Program-made: the position numbers and the translations under genes
NCBI GenBank assembly: GCA_036702975.1
Contig: DATNPX010000016.1
Location: forward strand, 186,001-250,000
From: DATNPX01 sp036702975
GTDB lineage: Bacteria > Cyanobacteriota > Vampirovibrionia > Obscuribacterales > Obscuribacteraceae
DNA: 64,000 nt
Direction: 5' to 3'
Part shown: positions 35,744 to 44,797 of the stretch, piece after piece
Layout: the number at the start of each line of letters is the position of its first letter
How positions within the stretch are numbered: position 1 is the first letter of the stretch
Notes under the pieces: model-generated
What the model saw: only the letters and a program-made list of their open reading frames with translations
The model's database searches: none
What the model was told of the DNA's origin: nothing

Positions 35744-35817
35744 AGCCAGACTCGGCGTCAGCCAGCTTGACATGCGATAATCGACTCGTTTCCGCCCGAA
35801 AACGATGGCGAATTACA

Positions 35818-37440
35818 GTGTCAATTAGCTTCAATTCGGCTAAGCAACTACGGCTGCAGATCAATGCGGCCGCTCTTGTTCTTTTGTTGTCTATCGCCGA
35901 CAGCAAGGCATCGTGCGCTGCGACTCAGAGTGCCGTCCCCGAGACGTCGGAACCGCAGCAAGCAAGCTCAACGCAAACTTTAAGTTATCAAGACAATCTC
36001 AATCGACTCGATCTCCTTACAAGAAATATTCTCCGCAAAGAAGCGGAACTCGATGAACTGAATACCATCTTTCGCATGAAAACATCCCTCGTTTCAAAAG
36101 CGAGACAACGTCGTATGTTTGCATATTCCGAAATTCAGTCCTCGTGCACATTAGCAAGTCAGATCATGCAGATCCACTACCGTTATTTCTTGGCAAAAGT
36201 TCGCAGACCGAATACGAATCTGCAATTCGATACAGAACAAGATATTCCCGATACGCAAGAGCTGCAGCAGGAAGAGAAACAGTTTAGTCAAGAACCAGCG
36301 GCAGCTCAGAAAGCTGAAAATAGCCAATACACCTTGTCCGGTGTCAAATTTCAAAAAGGTATTCAACGCAGCCGGCTGGCACTGGCGGCAAAAGCACAAC
36401 TGGTAGGACAAGCCGTTGGCGTAGTCGGTGACATATTTGAAGTCGACTTAAATTTCATCAACTATCTAAAACTCAGGCACCAGCGCCTAACGCCTGCATT
36501 TTACCGGCAAAGAGTTCAAGTGCTACACACACAGCTAGACAGCTTGCTCACCGAGAGAAAGAGCGCCATAAGCCAGATGTTCTTGACCAACGACGACACT
36601 CGAGTAATCAATGCTGAAACCCAGCTGCTTGGTGATTTGCGCGACCTTTGCTTACAAGAATATGGTGAGTTTTCTGCTGCCACGATGAGGTTCTGGTTCT
36701 TTCAAAATACCGGCTATTTCATGGACTTCGCAAAAAATGGCACCAGCGTTGCCGGAAGCGCTATCAGCCTGGCAGCGAATCATACCAGGAGGCCGCGCAT
36801 GGCAGGCAGCGCTGGCTTATTTTCGATTATCACCGGCGGTATCGTCCTGCTCGTTCCCGCTGCAGGAAGAGTCACCGGAAATCTCTCTGCATCGGGAGCT
36901 CGCAAATTGGTGTCCAAAGAATTGCGCGATATAGAAGCGCATGAAATTCGAGATTACATGCATGATGCAGATAGCTTGCGCGCAATCGTAGGCACGCCGA
37001 CAGTGAGCCTGCAGAGTGCCTATGCAGCCAGAATGGCACAACGGTCCAAATCCTTCAGCATTTTTGCCGAGCTCCTGAACGACGTGAACAAGTACCAAGA
37101 GGCGCAACAAAAAAAAGCTCACGCATCTCTCGTTGAGAATGTCACTTTTGCCGCGCTAGTCGGCCCACCACGCATCGCCAACGGTGTCACACAAGTGCTC
37201 GGTGCATGGCGATTCGAACCAGACGCTCCGTTTGCTAATAAATTATTCGCCGCTGGCGCAACCGCCTATACCGTAGGGACAAGCATCAACTTGCTTGAAA
37301 CAATAAGATTGAACATCAACTTCGAACGCAACAACTGGAAGACCCGCAACAAAGGCGGATCAGTGCGGCAATTCCAGCACCGCTTGAAATTATTGGACGA
37401 AGTGAAAACAACGGTCACGGCAAGGCAACAGACCAACTAG
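35818..37440 (+). CDS. Secreted or membrane-associated hypothetical protein
   Basis: 540 residues from GTG 35818, which gives a good signal peptide (LRLQINAAALVLLLSIADSKASCAA); a TTG at 35767 would add 17 residues. The mature part is largely helical with a coiled-coil stretch near 80-120 (LDLLTRNILRKEAELDELNTIF). A hydrophobic hairpin-like segment at about 320-370 (GSAISLAANHTRR ... AGLFSIITGGIVLLVPAAGRVTG) may cross the membrane. No family recognised. It precedes a membrane protein and a CHASE3-HAMP protein on the same strand, with 98 bases between. Confidence 0.68.
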   Translation: MSISFNSAKQLRLQINAAALVLLLSIADSKASCAATQSAVPETSEPQQASSTQTLSYQDNLNRLDLLTRNILRKEAELDELNTIFRMKTSLVSKARQRRMFAYSEIQSSCTLASQIMQIHYRYFLAKVRRPNTNLQFDTEQDIPDTQELQQEEKQFSQEPAAAQKAENSQYTLSGVKFQKGIQRSRLALAAKAQLVGQAVGVVGDIFEVDLNFINYLKLRHQRLTPAFYRQRVQVLHTQLDSLLTERKSAISQMFLTNDDTRVINAETQLLGDLRDLCLQEYGEFSAATMRFWFFQNTGYFMDFAKNGTSVAGSAISLAANHTRRPRMAGSAGLFSIITGGIVLLVPAAGRVTGNLSASGARKLVSKELRDIEAHEIRDYMHDADSLRAIVGTPTVSLQSAYAARMAQRSKSFSIFAELLNDVNKYQEAQQKKAHASLVENVTFAALVGPPRIANGVTQVLGAWRFEPDAPFANKLFAAGATAYTVGTSINLLETIRLNINFERNNWKTRNKGGSVRQFQHRLKLLDEVKTTVTARQQTN

Positions 37441-37538
37441 ACAAGCGCCTAGGGGTGAGTTTCTGATTTAGAAATGATGCATTTGGGTAATTAAAACTGG
37501 GGCTTCTCGCCTTCTCTCATTTGCGTTTCAACGAGATT

Positions 37539-38339
37539 ATGGAAATAGATATCCGCCTAGTTGCGCCGCTGGCCACTGTTCTTGCAAGTTCCGTCGCCTC
37601 CTATTTGTGGTATCTGAACAAGGTACGTAAGCGCGTCTCAATCTCAACTATCAGGGCTGAACCACTGATCGCACTAAAGGGTTCTTCTCGTCGCAAAATC
37701 AAGGTTCTGTTCGGCGATCACCCGGTTGAAAACGCACATCTTCTTCACTTGAGCCTATGCAATGACGGCAACACACCTGTCACAGTCTCCGACTACCAGT
37801 CACCCTTTCGGATTGAACTCAATCCAGACGCCAGAATTTTAGAAGTAGAAGTCATAGAAACGTGGCCGGCCGACTTAGACCGCCGCATAAATTCTCAGGC
37901 CACGACAACGACAACAAAGCTTGTCAAAGCCACGTCAAAATCTTGGATTGAACTAACTCCGACTCTCCTCAATCCTAAGGACGAAATAGTTTTGCAGCTG
38001 CTAGTCGAGAATTTCGCCGATCAAATTTCAGTCAGCCAGCACGTTACTGGGATCAAACGAGTTGACTTCTGGAAGGAATCTAGATTCTTGCCACGGCTTT
38101 TGAGCACTATTGGTGCCACCATAATCATTTTTGCCGCATTCTTTGTACCACCCGACCAGCCATTCAAGCTGATTATGCCGTCTATCCCCTTCTTTATGAT
38201 CATACTTCTCGGTGTCCTGCTATACGCGGCCGGACGAGTCTGGCCAAAATCGCCCAGGTCCAGGCAGTTCGGAACAGATCTGACAGCCAGCAACAACGCC
38301 TGGAGCAGAAGAGTGCAAGTGTCCTCGGAGGGAACATGA
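37539..38339 (+). CDS. Three-helix membrane protein of unknown function
   Basis: 266 residues from ATG 37539 (a TTG at 37521 is weaker). One helix at the N-terminus (VAPLATVLASSVASYLWYL), a soluble beta-rich middle of about 150 residues that reads like a receptor or Ig-like fold (LHLSLCNDGNTPVTVSDY, IELTPTLLNPKDEIVLQLLV), then two helices (LLSTIGATIIIFAAFFV and IPFFMIILLGVLLYAAGRV). The stop overlaps the next gene by four bases (ATGA), so it is cotranslated with the CHASE3-HAMP protein and may be its partner. Confidence 0.7.
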   Translation: MEIDIRLVAPLATVLASSVASYLWYLNKVRKRVSISTIRAEPLIALKGSSRRKIKVLFGDHPVENAHLLHLSLCNDGNTPVTVSDYQSPFRIELNPDARILEVEVIETWPADLDRRINSQATTTTTKLVKATSKSWIELTPTLLNPKDEIVLQLLVENFADQISVSQHVTGIKRVDFWKESRFLPRLLSTIGATIIIFAAFFVPPDQPFKLIMPSIPFFMIILLGVLLYAAGRVWPKSPRSRQFGTDLTASNNAWSRRVQVSSEGT

Positions 38340-39967
38340 GAATCAGCCAGCAGTTAGCGATCTTAACCATCGCTACCTTCGCGATTATTGTTGTCGTCGC
38401 TGCAAGCGCATATTATTGCGTTTATCAACTGACCGAAAGCCACGCCGCCGTCAATCGTTCAGCTGAGACGCTTGCCGCAACACAAGAAGTTTGCTATCAC
38501 ATGGCCTATGCGTCTGCTGCGCAACGAGCCTACATAATTACCGGTTTTGACACGTCACTCGACGCCTACAAAAGTGAAGTTGCCAACACCAACCAAACAA
38601 TGGCGCTCTTGAACAAACTTGCACACGATGATCCGGAAGAAGCTGAATTAGCCGCCAAACTGGAACGCGGACTAAATGACCGCATGGCAAGCCTTGAGAC
38701 TACATTGAAGATCTATGAAACTAAGGGTCAGGCACAAGCCTTCAACAGAATTCGTGGTGGCGTCGGCTTGGCAATGATGCAGCATACCGTGGAATTAGCG
38801 AATGCGCTGCGTGATTACGAATTGCACGAGGTAACAGAAGACAGGAAAAGAGCCGAAATCAACGCCAAGAACACTCAACATACCCTCATTATTGGTTCGC
38901 TCGTGGCGATTACGATTGTCTGTATCTCCAACATTCTATTCTCAAGAAATTTGACCAATGCAGTCAATCTATTACTCAGAGCATCTCAGAATCTCGCATT
39001 AAATAGATTCGAAACCTTAGTAGCCATCGAGAACAACGATGAACTGGGCGATTTGGCCAAAGCCTTCAACTCGCTGGCAGGCAACCTGAGAGAGCATGCC
39101 ATGCGCGCTGATGAAGCTGAGGAGCGCCTGGCAAAAGCAGAAGCCGACCTAACAAAGAAAGCAGCTGAATTAGATACACTGCATCGTCAAATAGACAGCC
39201 TGCAAACCATCGTGCAAGAATCTCAGCTGGAGCAAGAGCTCTCCCAAGAGCATTTCGAGCATTTAATTCAACAAGTAAAAGAGTCTTCATCACTCGCCGA
39301 AAGACTTGGTGATTCCCTCCGGCACTCGGTCGAGCTCTCACGCAGGAGCAGAGTTGCAACCGAAGGGCTTGATAGACGTTGTTCGGAGTTGACTTTTAAC
39401 GTTTCCGCCTTCAGCGATCAGGCGGAAACAATCTCTAAATCTATCAACTCTGTATGGAATCATCTTCCAGAGACGAAAGATTTAGTCAGTCAACTGGCAA
39501 GCATCGAGCACGACCTCTCAATAGTCAGTATCCTCGCCTCGCTGCGCAATGAAAAAGACCAAAGCACACTCATAGCCAAATTCGATGAGTTAAAGCAAGT
39601 ACTTGCTGCAACACACAGCAAGCTTAATATCAATGTCACACAACTGCAGCAGACCGCAAGACAAGCTCTAGATGCTTCAACACAATTTGAAAGTGGTCTC
39701 AAAAACGTCAATCGCCCGCTCGTAGCATTATCACAAGAGCTGGTGCAGCTGGTAGAACCCACCCTGATGAATACAGCAGAACTGGCGAACACTGAGCGAT
39801 TGTCGCAAAAACATCTGAGTAGTTTCGATCAACTAAGCAACGCCCTGTCGCTGCTCGATGTTTCAAAAACGAAACAACGAGAGACTTCAGAACGAATAGC
39901 CCTATATACAAAGAATCGCAATAATGGAGCAACTAATGTGGAAGCGAATCGCGAATCCACGAACTAA
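38336..39967 (+). CDS. CHASE3-HAMP coiled-coil membrane receptor without enzymatic output
   Basis: 543 residues. Two membrane helices (about 8-30 and 183-203) flank a helical CHASE3-like sensor (AYASAAQRAYIITGFDTSLDAY). HAMP follows (about 205-255; RNLTNAVNLLLRASQNLALNRFE). The remaining 290 residues are long coiled coil (DEAEERLAKAEADLTKKAAELDTLHRQ). It resembles a chemoreceptor, but the conserved MCP hairpin tip is not visible and no kinase, cyclase or phosphatase domain follows, so its output must be by contact with another protein. Start overlaps the preceding membrane-protein gene. Confidence 0.72.
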   Translation: MRISQQLAILTIATFAIIVVVAASAYYCVYQLTESHAAVNRSAETLAATQEVCYHMAYASAAQRAYIITGFDTSLDAYKSEVANTNQTMALLNKLAHDDPEEAELAAKLERGLNDRMASLETTLKIYETKGQAQAFNRIRGGVGLAMMQHTVELANALRDYELHEVTEDRKRAEINAKNTQHTLIIGSLVAITIVCISNILFSRNLTNAVNLLLRASQNLALNRFETLVAIENNDELGDLAKAFNSLAGNLREHAMRADEAEERLAKAEADLTKKAAELDTLHRQIDSLQTIVQESQLEQELSQEHFEHLIQQVKESSSLAERLGDSLRHSVELSRRSRVATEGLDRRCSELTFNVSAFSDQAETISKSINSVWNHLPETKDLVSQLASIEHDLSIVSILASLRNEKDQSTLIAKFDELKQVLAATHSKLNINVTQLQQTARQALDASTQFESGLKNVNRPLVALSQELVQLVEPTLMNTAELANTERLSQKHLSSFDQLSNALSLLDVSKTKQRETSERIALYTKNRNNGATNVEANRESTN

Positions 39968-40150
39968 GTCGCGGTCCCTTCACAATGCATTGATTGCACG
40001 GACCTAGGTAAACCGAGCTCAAGCAATCTTCGCGCTCAATATAGCAGCCCGCGCTTTCTCTATGAATCGCATCACTTCATCGAAGTGTCACCGTCGTGCA
40101 TGAAATCGGCTCAATTGGGAATATCAAAGAAGACATCCGAGTGCTTCCTT

Positions 40151-42013
40151 ATGAAACTGAGCCTAAATCTGAAGCAAAAGGGACTTTTGCTTGTAGCGGT
40201 GCCACTCATATTCGAGCTCATTTTCGTAGCTTTCTTGGTTGTGCTTCAAGACGAATCGGAGCGCGCCGCGGAGCGTGTGGCGCACTCCAAAGCGATTTGT
40301 ATCGCCGCTGAGACTGTAATACGTAATTCCTACGACGCAGCCAGCGCCTTTGTGCTGTTTCTTGTAGCAAAAACACCGAACTACGCCGAACGATTCGAAG
40401 CTGTTGAGCAAAAGCGTGCAAAACAGCTAAAAGAGCTTAGCGACCTAATCGGAGACGACGCCGCGCAACAGGCCAATTATAAGAAACTTGAACAAGAATC
40501 TCAGGAGACCTCTGAGGTTATGCAAGGCATCAAAAAGACTTTGCAGAGCGAAGAGTCTATACACGATCCGATGGAAGTCGCATTCTTGCGCAGGAAAGTT
40601 CACCAGCATCTGAACTCACTATTCTCTGCCTCCTCAGATATGGTTAACCTCGAAGAAAAGCGCAACCAACAATTGCCTGCTATCGCCGAAGCAGCCAAGC
40701 AAGCCGAGAAAAAGTGGCTCTGGTTTGGAATCCTCGTCAATGTGCTTGTCACATGCGCAGGCGCTCTATATTTCAGCAAGGGAATCACCGACCGCGTTGC
40801 TCGAATCGTCACAAACGCCCTCAATTTGGTAAACGGTAAAGAGCTGGACACACCGCTCAAGGGCTCAGACGAAATTGCAGAACTGGACATGGTTTTGCAT
40901 ACGGTCGGAAAGCTGATGCAAGAAGCCTCCAAGCGCGAGGTGGCGATCATCAATAACGTTCAAGACGCAATTTGTTCGATAAATGCCAAGTTCATTTTCA
41001 ACCGTGTCAGCCCCGCAGCCGAAACACTTTGGGGTTACAGTCAAGCCGATCTACTTGGACAACGCGTTTTGACTTTGCTGCCAGAGACGCAGCAGAAAGA
41101 ATTCTTCGATACCATGCACGGTGCCATGAAAGGCGACCCAACAGTCACCATGGAAGTTCAAATGCAGAGGCAAAATGGCAGTCTGGTGTGGGTAAATTGG
41201 TCAGCTGTCTGGTCTGCCAGCGAAAACGAGTTCTTTTGCGTTGCCCACGATATCGATGAACGCAAACAACTCGATCAGCTAAAGCAAGATTTTGTCAGCA
41301 TGATAAGCCACGACCTCAGAAGTCCACTTACCGCCGTTAACGCATTTTTCCACATGTTAGGCATTGGAACCTACGGAGAGTTGAATCAAAAGGGCATGAA
41401 TATGTCCAAGAAGGTAGAAACCAGCCTCACTGGAGTTGTGCGACTGCTCAACGATTTGCTCGATGTCGAGAAACTCGAATCGGGATTAATGCAGCTCAGA
41501 CAGGAGCCAACAACTGTATCATCCGTTATCAAAGACGCACTGGATATGGTGCGCCCCCTCGCAGAGCAACAGAAAATTGGTCTAGAGTTAACCAGCCAGC
41601 AAGATGCAAATATAGTGGCTGATTCGTCTCGGCTCAGCCAAGTTGTGCAAAACCTACTTACGAACGCCGTTAAGTTTTCACCAGCCGGGTCTTATCTTAA
41701 GGTGTACTATGGCGTTGATGCCGAGGGCATGGCAGAAATCCGTGTAACGGATAAAGGCCCTGGCATATCCGCTCAGGACAAGGAGGTCGTTTTCGACAGA
41801 TTCCGCCAATTGAGCAACAGCAATGGCGTGGCCGTAAAAGGATCGGGCCTTGGACTGGCAATCTGTAAAGCAATTGTCGAACAACATGGTGGCATAATTG
41901 GTGTCGACAGCCAACTCGGTCAAGGCAGTACCTTCTGGTTCAAAGTTCCCGTGGCGTCTAAGTCTTTGACACCAATTGGCAGTGCTGCAGGAGCCTCGAC
42001 AAAGGTTTTGTAA
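40151..42013 (+). CDS. CHASE3-HAMP-PAS sensor histidine kinase (orphan)
   Basis: 620 residues from ATG 40151; this start aligns with the paralogue at 57549 (MKLSLNLKQKGLLLV against MRLTLLHKGLLLV). Order: helix 1, extracytoplasmic helical CHASE3-like sensor, helix 2 (WFGILVNVLVTCAGALYF), HAMP, PAS (IINNVQDAICSINAKF ... RQNGSLVWVNWSAVW), HisKA with MISHDLRSPL, then N box (LLTNAVKFSP), G1 (DKGPGIS), F box and G2 (GSGLGLAI). No receiver or response regulator adjoins it, so it is an orphan whose partner lies elsewhere, perhaps the orphan regulator at 47623. Confidence 0.93.
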   Translation: MKLSLNLKQKGLLLVAVPLIFELIFVAFLVVLQDESERAAERVAHSKAICIAAETVIRNSYDAASAFVLFLVAKTPNYAERFEAVEQKRAKQLKELSDLIGDDAAQQANYKKLEQESQETSEVMQGIKKTLQSEESIHDPMEVAFLRRKVHQHLNSLFSASSDMVNLEEKRNQQLPAIAEAAKQAEKKWLWFGILVNVLVTCAGALYFSKGITDRVARIVTNALNLVNGKELDTPLKGSDEIAELDMVLHTVGKLMQEASKREVAIINNVQDAICSINAKFIFNRVSPAAETLWGYSQADLLGQRVLTLLPETQQKEFFDTMHGAMKGDPTVTMEVQMQRQNGSLVWVNWSAVWSASENEFFCVAHDIDERKQLDQLKQDFVSMISHDLRSPLTAVNAFFHMLGIGTYGELNQKGMNMSKKVETSLTGVVRLLNDLLDVEKLESGLMQLRQEPTTVSSVIKDALDMVRPLAEQQKIGLELTSQQDANIVADSSRLSQVVQNLLTNAVKFSPAGSYLKVYYGVDAEGMAEIRVTDKGPGISAQDKEVVFDRFRQLSNSNGVAVKGSGLGLAICKAIVEQHGGIIGVDSQLGQGSTFWFKVPVASKSLTPIGSAAGASTKVL

Positions 42014-42024
42014 CGACGCTACTC

Positions 42025-42369
42025 TCAAAGCTTGGAACTATTTGCATCTCCAGGCAAGTTACCTCCGTGAAAACGACCAAAGTGATGGGCGTTTGGTAGA
42101 CCTATTAAAAGAAATCCCAGGCCAAGAGTGACCGCATGTGCAGTGGAGTGCAGACTAAAGTCACCAACACGAAGGATTAAAACGTAGGCCAAAACCAAAT
42201 TGAAAAATCCCCACAGCACATTGACAGTCGACGAGGAAAGCCCTCGACCGGACGGTTTGGCAAAAGGGCTTTGAAAAGGATGCCCCATTAACCCGCTAGC
42301 GATATGAGGTATTGCATTGCAAAGGAACAAACCACCGAAAAAATATGAAATGAGATGCCACCAATTCAT
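42025..42369 (-). CDS. Small conserved integral membrane protein
   Basis: 114 residues with three or four hydrophobic helices (LISYFFGGLFLCNAIPHIASG; VNVLWGFFNLVLAYVLIL; HAVTLGLGFLLIGLPNAHHFG). The pattern NAIPH...GLMGHPFQSPFAKP...GLSSSTVNVLWG looks like a small conserved membrane family of unknown function. ATG has AAGGTGA just upstream. It lies 71 bases downstream of the MarR gene on the same strand and is probably under its control, as transport or export genes often are. Confidence 0.72.
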   Translation of the reverse strand: MNWWHLISYFFGGLFLCNAIPHIASGLMGHPFQSPFAKPSGRGLSSSTVNVLWGFFNLVLAYVLILRVGDFSLHSTAHAVTLGLGFLLIGLPNAHHFGRFHGGNLPGDANSSKL

Positions 42370-42440
42370 CGCTCACCTTTTCCTTTAAAGACCTAAGCTT
42401 GTGCCACGCGGCAAGCTTGGATTCCAATCAGCTCTATTCT

Positions 42441-42914
42441 TCACAAATCCAGATCCACCAGACGTTTCATTATCTTGCCGGCTGAAAACAACGTATCTCG
42501 CTCCTCTTTGGTAAGAGTCGCGATGGCATTACTGAGCCATCTCTGTTTCGCTTCCTTCTGATTGCCGCGAGTAGCGACACCGTGAGCAGTCAGTTGAATG
42601 TTTACTTGTCTACCGTCTGTAGGGTGAGGAATTCGCTCTACCATGCCCAGTTCTTCCAATGTGTTAACTATGGTTCGCATCGACTGAGGTTTGATGCCCT
42701 CAGCTCGCGCAAGATCGGCTGTTGTAGCCGGTCCGTCTTGCGCTAGACGGGACATGACCATCGCTTCACTCAGTGAAAACGTGTCTGAGCTGGTCGCCGC
42801 CCTGACTCGGCGAATGAGAAGTCCCACGGACTGAACTAGGTCAACTATGTCTTGCTCGTTATGCCTTGGAGTCAGATACCATTCTCCTTCAGGGTGTGAA
42901 TAAGATTGTGACAT
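42441..42914 (-). CDS. MarR-family transcriptional regulator
   Basis: 157 residues. A winged helix-turn-helix spans about 50-125 (FSLSEAMVMSRLAQDGPATTADLARAEGIKPQSMRTIVNTLEELGMVERIPHPTDGRQVNIQLT), with the wing DGRQ and flanking dimer helices, as in MarR/SlyA. A perfect 14-base palindrome sits 11 bases before its start (separate entry), so it is probably autoregulated and controls the downstream small membrane protein. Ligand unknown. Confidence 0.9.
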   Translation of the reverse strand: MSQSYSHPEGEWYLTPRHNEQDIVDLVQSVGLLIRRVRAATSSDTFSLSEAMVMSRLAQDGPATTADLARAEGIKPQSMRTIVNTLEELGMVERIPHPTDGRQVNIQLTAHGVATRGNQKEAKQRWLSNAIATLTKEERDTLFSAGKIMKRLVDLDL

Positions 42915-42924
42915 TTCAACAGGT

Positions 42925-42938
42925 AAACTTGCAAGTTT
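42925..42938. promoter_or_regulatory. Probable MarR operator (palindrome AAACTTGCAAGTTT)
   Basis: A perfect 14-base inverted repeat, beginning 11 bases upstream of the MarR start codon. Its CTTGCAAG core matches the TTG-n-CAA style of many MarR operators. Its position would block ribosome or polymerase access to the regulator and the membrane-protein gene behind it. Confidence 0.6.
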
Positions 42939-42984
42939 TTCTGTTAATTCTAACGTCTGACATTAACGATCGCAGTCAGCAACC

Positions 42985-43004
42985 GTAGGCACCAGTAGGC
43001 ACCA
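42985..43004. repeat. Tandem 10-base direct repeat
   Basis: GTAGGCACCA occurs twice head to tail in the gap between the MarR gene start and the end of the Ser/Thr kinase gene. It may be a regulatory repeat or replication slippage; nothing else is seen in it. Confidence 0.45.
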
Positions 43005-43023
43005 GCAGGAATGACTTCTCTTC

Positions 43024-43045
43024 TAGATATCCAAATAGATATCTA
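43024..43045. terminator. Hairpin at the end of the kinase operon
   Basis: Arms TAGATATC (43024-43031) and GATATCTA (43038-43045) with a six-base loop overlap the stop of the leftward kinase gene. AT-rich stem and no good uridine run, so a weak terminator at best. Confidence 0.3.
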
Positions 43046-44797
43046 AACGGCCTTACCCTTCTCACCTGACGCCTGATCTATCAAGAACTGCTCAATTAAA
43101 AGTAATTCCTCTCGAGCCTCTTCCACGCACATATAACGTTGATCCAGCTCCAGCGCTGTCGCACGAGCAAGCACAAAGTTGAGCGCATCATAGATTTCGC
43201 CATCTCGTCCTTTTACCTGTGACTGAGAGAGCGGCTCCGGATCCTCACCTGTGACAAGGAAATACATCGTCGCGCCCATGGCATAAATGTCGCTTTGAGT
43301 AGTGGCACGCCCTCGAAATTGCTCCGGTGGCAAATAACACTGTTTGCCGACAGCCATACTTACCTCTGCATCGTCGCCCTGTTGCGCAACAGTGAAGTCG
43401 ATTAGCTTAAGAACACCTTTGTCGTCGTAGATCAAGTTATCCGGTGTGAAGTCTCTATGAATCACCTTGGGAGTTCGATTGTGCAGATACGCAAGCATCT
43501 CGGTCATCGTTAAGGACATTCTAACTGCCACCAAAAGCGATGGCGGTCCATTCTCTTGTATAAGAGTCCGCAGCGAACTACCAGATAGGTATTCTTCAAC
43601 CAAATATGCGCGATGGTCTTCCACGAAGAAACCAGTAAATTGCGCTATGTTAGAGTGATGCAGAGACTTGAGAATCATTACTTCGTGCCGCAAACTCTCA
43701 AGAGCAAGTTTTCTCGTAGTTACATCTACATACACAGGCAAAATATACTCTTTTAAAACGACTTGCTTGCCGACATGCAAGTCGTTTGCCAAATATGCGG
43801 TCCCTTGACCTCCAGTGCCAATGCGGCGAACAATCTCGTAGCGCATGGTGTCAAGTTGAGTGCCCTCATCGAGAGGCTGCAAACGTTGTCGCTCGGGTGC
43901 AGCATTGAGTGTTTCCAACCAGAGCTGTGTGTAATTATCCTCCGCATCCTCTTTGCTGAAAGCGGCGGTTATGTTTGGATCGACAGTAACATTCGAAAGT
44001 CCGCCCCAATGCTGCGCGGCCTGCAAAAATTTCTGCCAGTCCTCAGCACTCGGAAATGCTTCTAGATTCAACTGGATCGTGACGCCGTCCATCGTTTCAA
44101 AAATGATTTTAGGCTTATCACTTTTCCAAAATTCGCCTTCTTCCGGCCTACTGTCCTCCAGATAAATGCGTTCAACCATCTTCCAGAAGACCTGCGTCTG
44201 CTGAACGACTTTACCAAAGTACATCCACTGTATAACGAAACCGTACTTGTACAACTTTATGTAAGCAGGCTCTTTCAACAAATATGAACCAGCAAATGCA
44301 GGCACAAGCAAACACACTGGCAAAATACACAAAGAAATAGGACCGAAAAAAGACGAAGCCAACACAACAGACAACAGTGCAAAACCAAATCCGAAGGCAA
44401 GTGCAACGAACTGAGAATCGAGCTGCCGGACGGTTGTGGAGACATTTAGCCCCTTAATCTGTTCTTCGCGCAGCCCATATGGCCATAGAGCAATTAACAG
44501 CTCCACTCCCGATCCGGTCGACAGAAGACCGATATCGAATTTTTCATCAGCGATTGCTGGAGAAGCGTATTGCATGCCATGCCCGTACTGGGAGCTGCTT
44601 TCAGGAGCATATGGCAAATCATCATGAACGTTTTCGCTACCATAGAGGACCGCGGCTGGAAGATCTATAGCCTGCAGTTCCAGTGCACCCGAGTCCTGGA
44701 CAAGTGACTGTGGACTCACCTGTGCCTGCCCCGTCTGCCCGCTCATTTGCCCAAACGAAATTCCAGTGTTTTCAGCTTCACGTTCGTCTGCGCTCAC
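43043..44797 (-). CDS. Membrane-tethered Ser/Thr protein kinase with DFT in place of DFG
   Basis: 584 residues with an inverted layout: N-terminal 100 residues disordered, two membrane helices at about 135-175 (ALAFGFGFALLSVVLASSFF, ISLCILPVCLLVPAFAGSYL), a PH-like beta domain to about 255, then the kinase (about 312-575). Gly loop IGTGGQGTAYLA, VAIK-type Lys in VVLKEYI, catalytic loop VIHRDFTPDN and IDFT where DFG is normal. The catalytic-loop Lys (HRDxK) is Thr, as in its neighbour. Unlike PknB-type kinases the kinase is C-terminal. The start overlaps the upstream kinase by four bases. Asp residues for catalysis and metal are kept, so activity is possible but not certain. Confidence 0.85.
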   Translation of the reverse strand: MSADEREAENTGISFGQMSGQTGQAQVSPQSLVQDSGALELQAIDLPAAVLYGSENVHDDLPYAPESSSQYGHGMQYASPAIADEKFDIGLLSTGSGVELLIALWPYGLREEQIKGLNVSTTVRQLDSQFVALAFGFGFALLSVVLASSFFGPISLCILPVCLLVPAFAGSYLLKEPAYIKLYKYGFVIQWMYFGKVVQQTQVFWKMVERIYLEDSRPEEGEFWKSDKPKIIFETMDGVTIQLNLEAFPSAEDWQKFLQAAQHWGGLSNVTVDPNITAAFSKEDAEDNYTQLWLETLNAAPERQRLQPLDEGTQLDTMRYEIVRRIGTGGQGTAYLANDLHVGKQVVLKEYILPVYVDVTTRKLALESLRHEVMILKSLHHSNIAQFTGFFVEDHRAYLVEEYLSGSSLRTLIQENGPPSLLVAVRMSLTMTEMLAYLHNRTPKVIHRDFTPDNLIYDDKGVLKLIDFTVAQQGDDAEVSMAVGKQCYLPPEQFRGRATTQSDIYAMGATMYFLVTGEDPEPLSQSQVKGRDGEIYDALNFVLARATALELDQRYMCVEEAREELLLIEQFLIDQASGEKGKAV

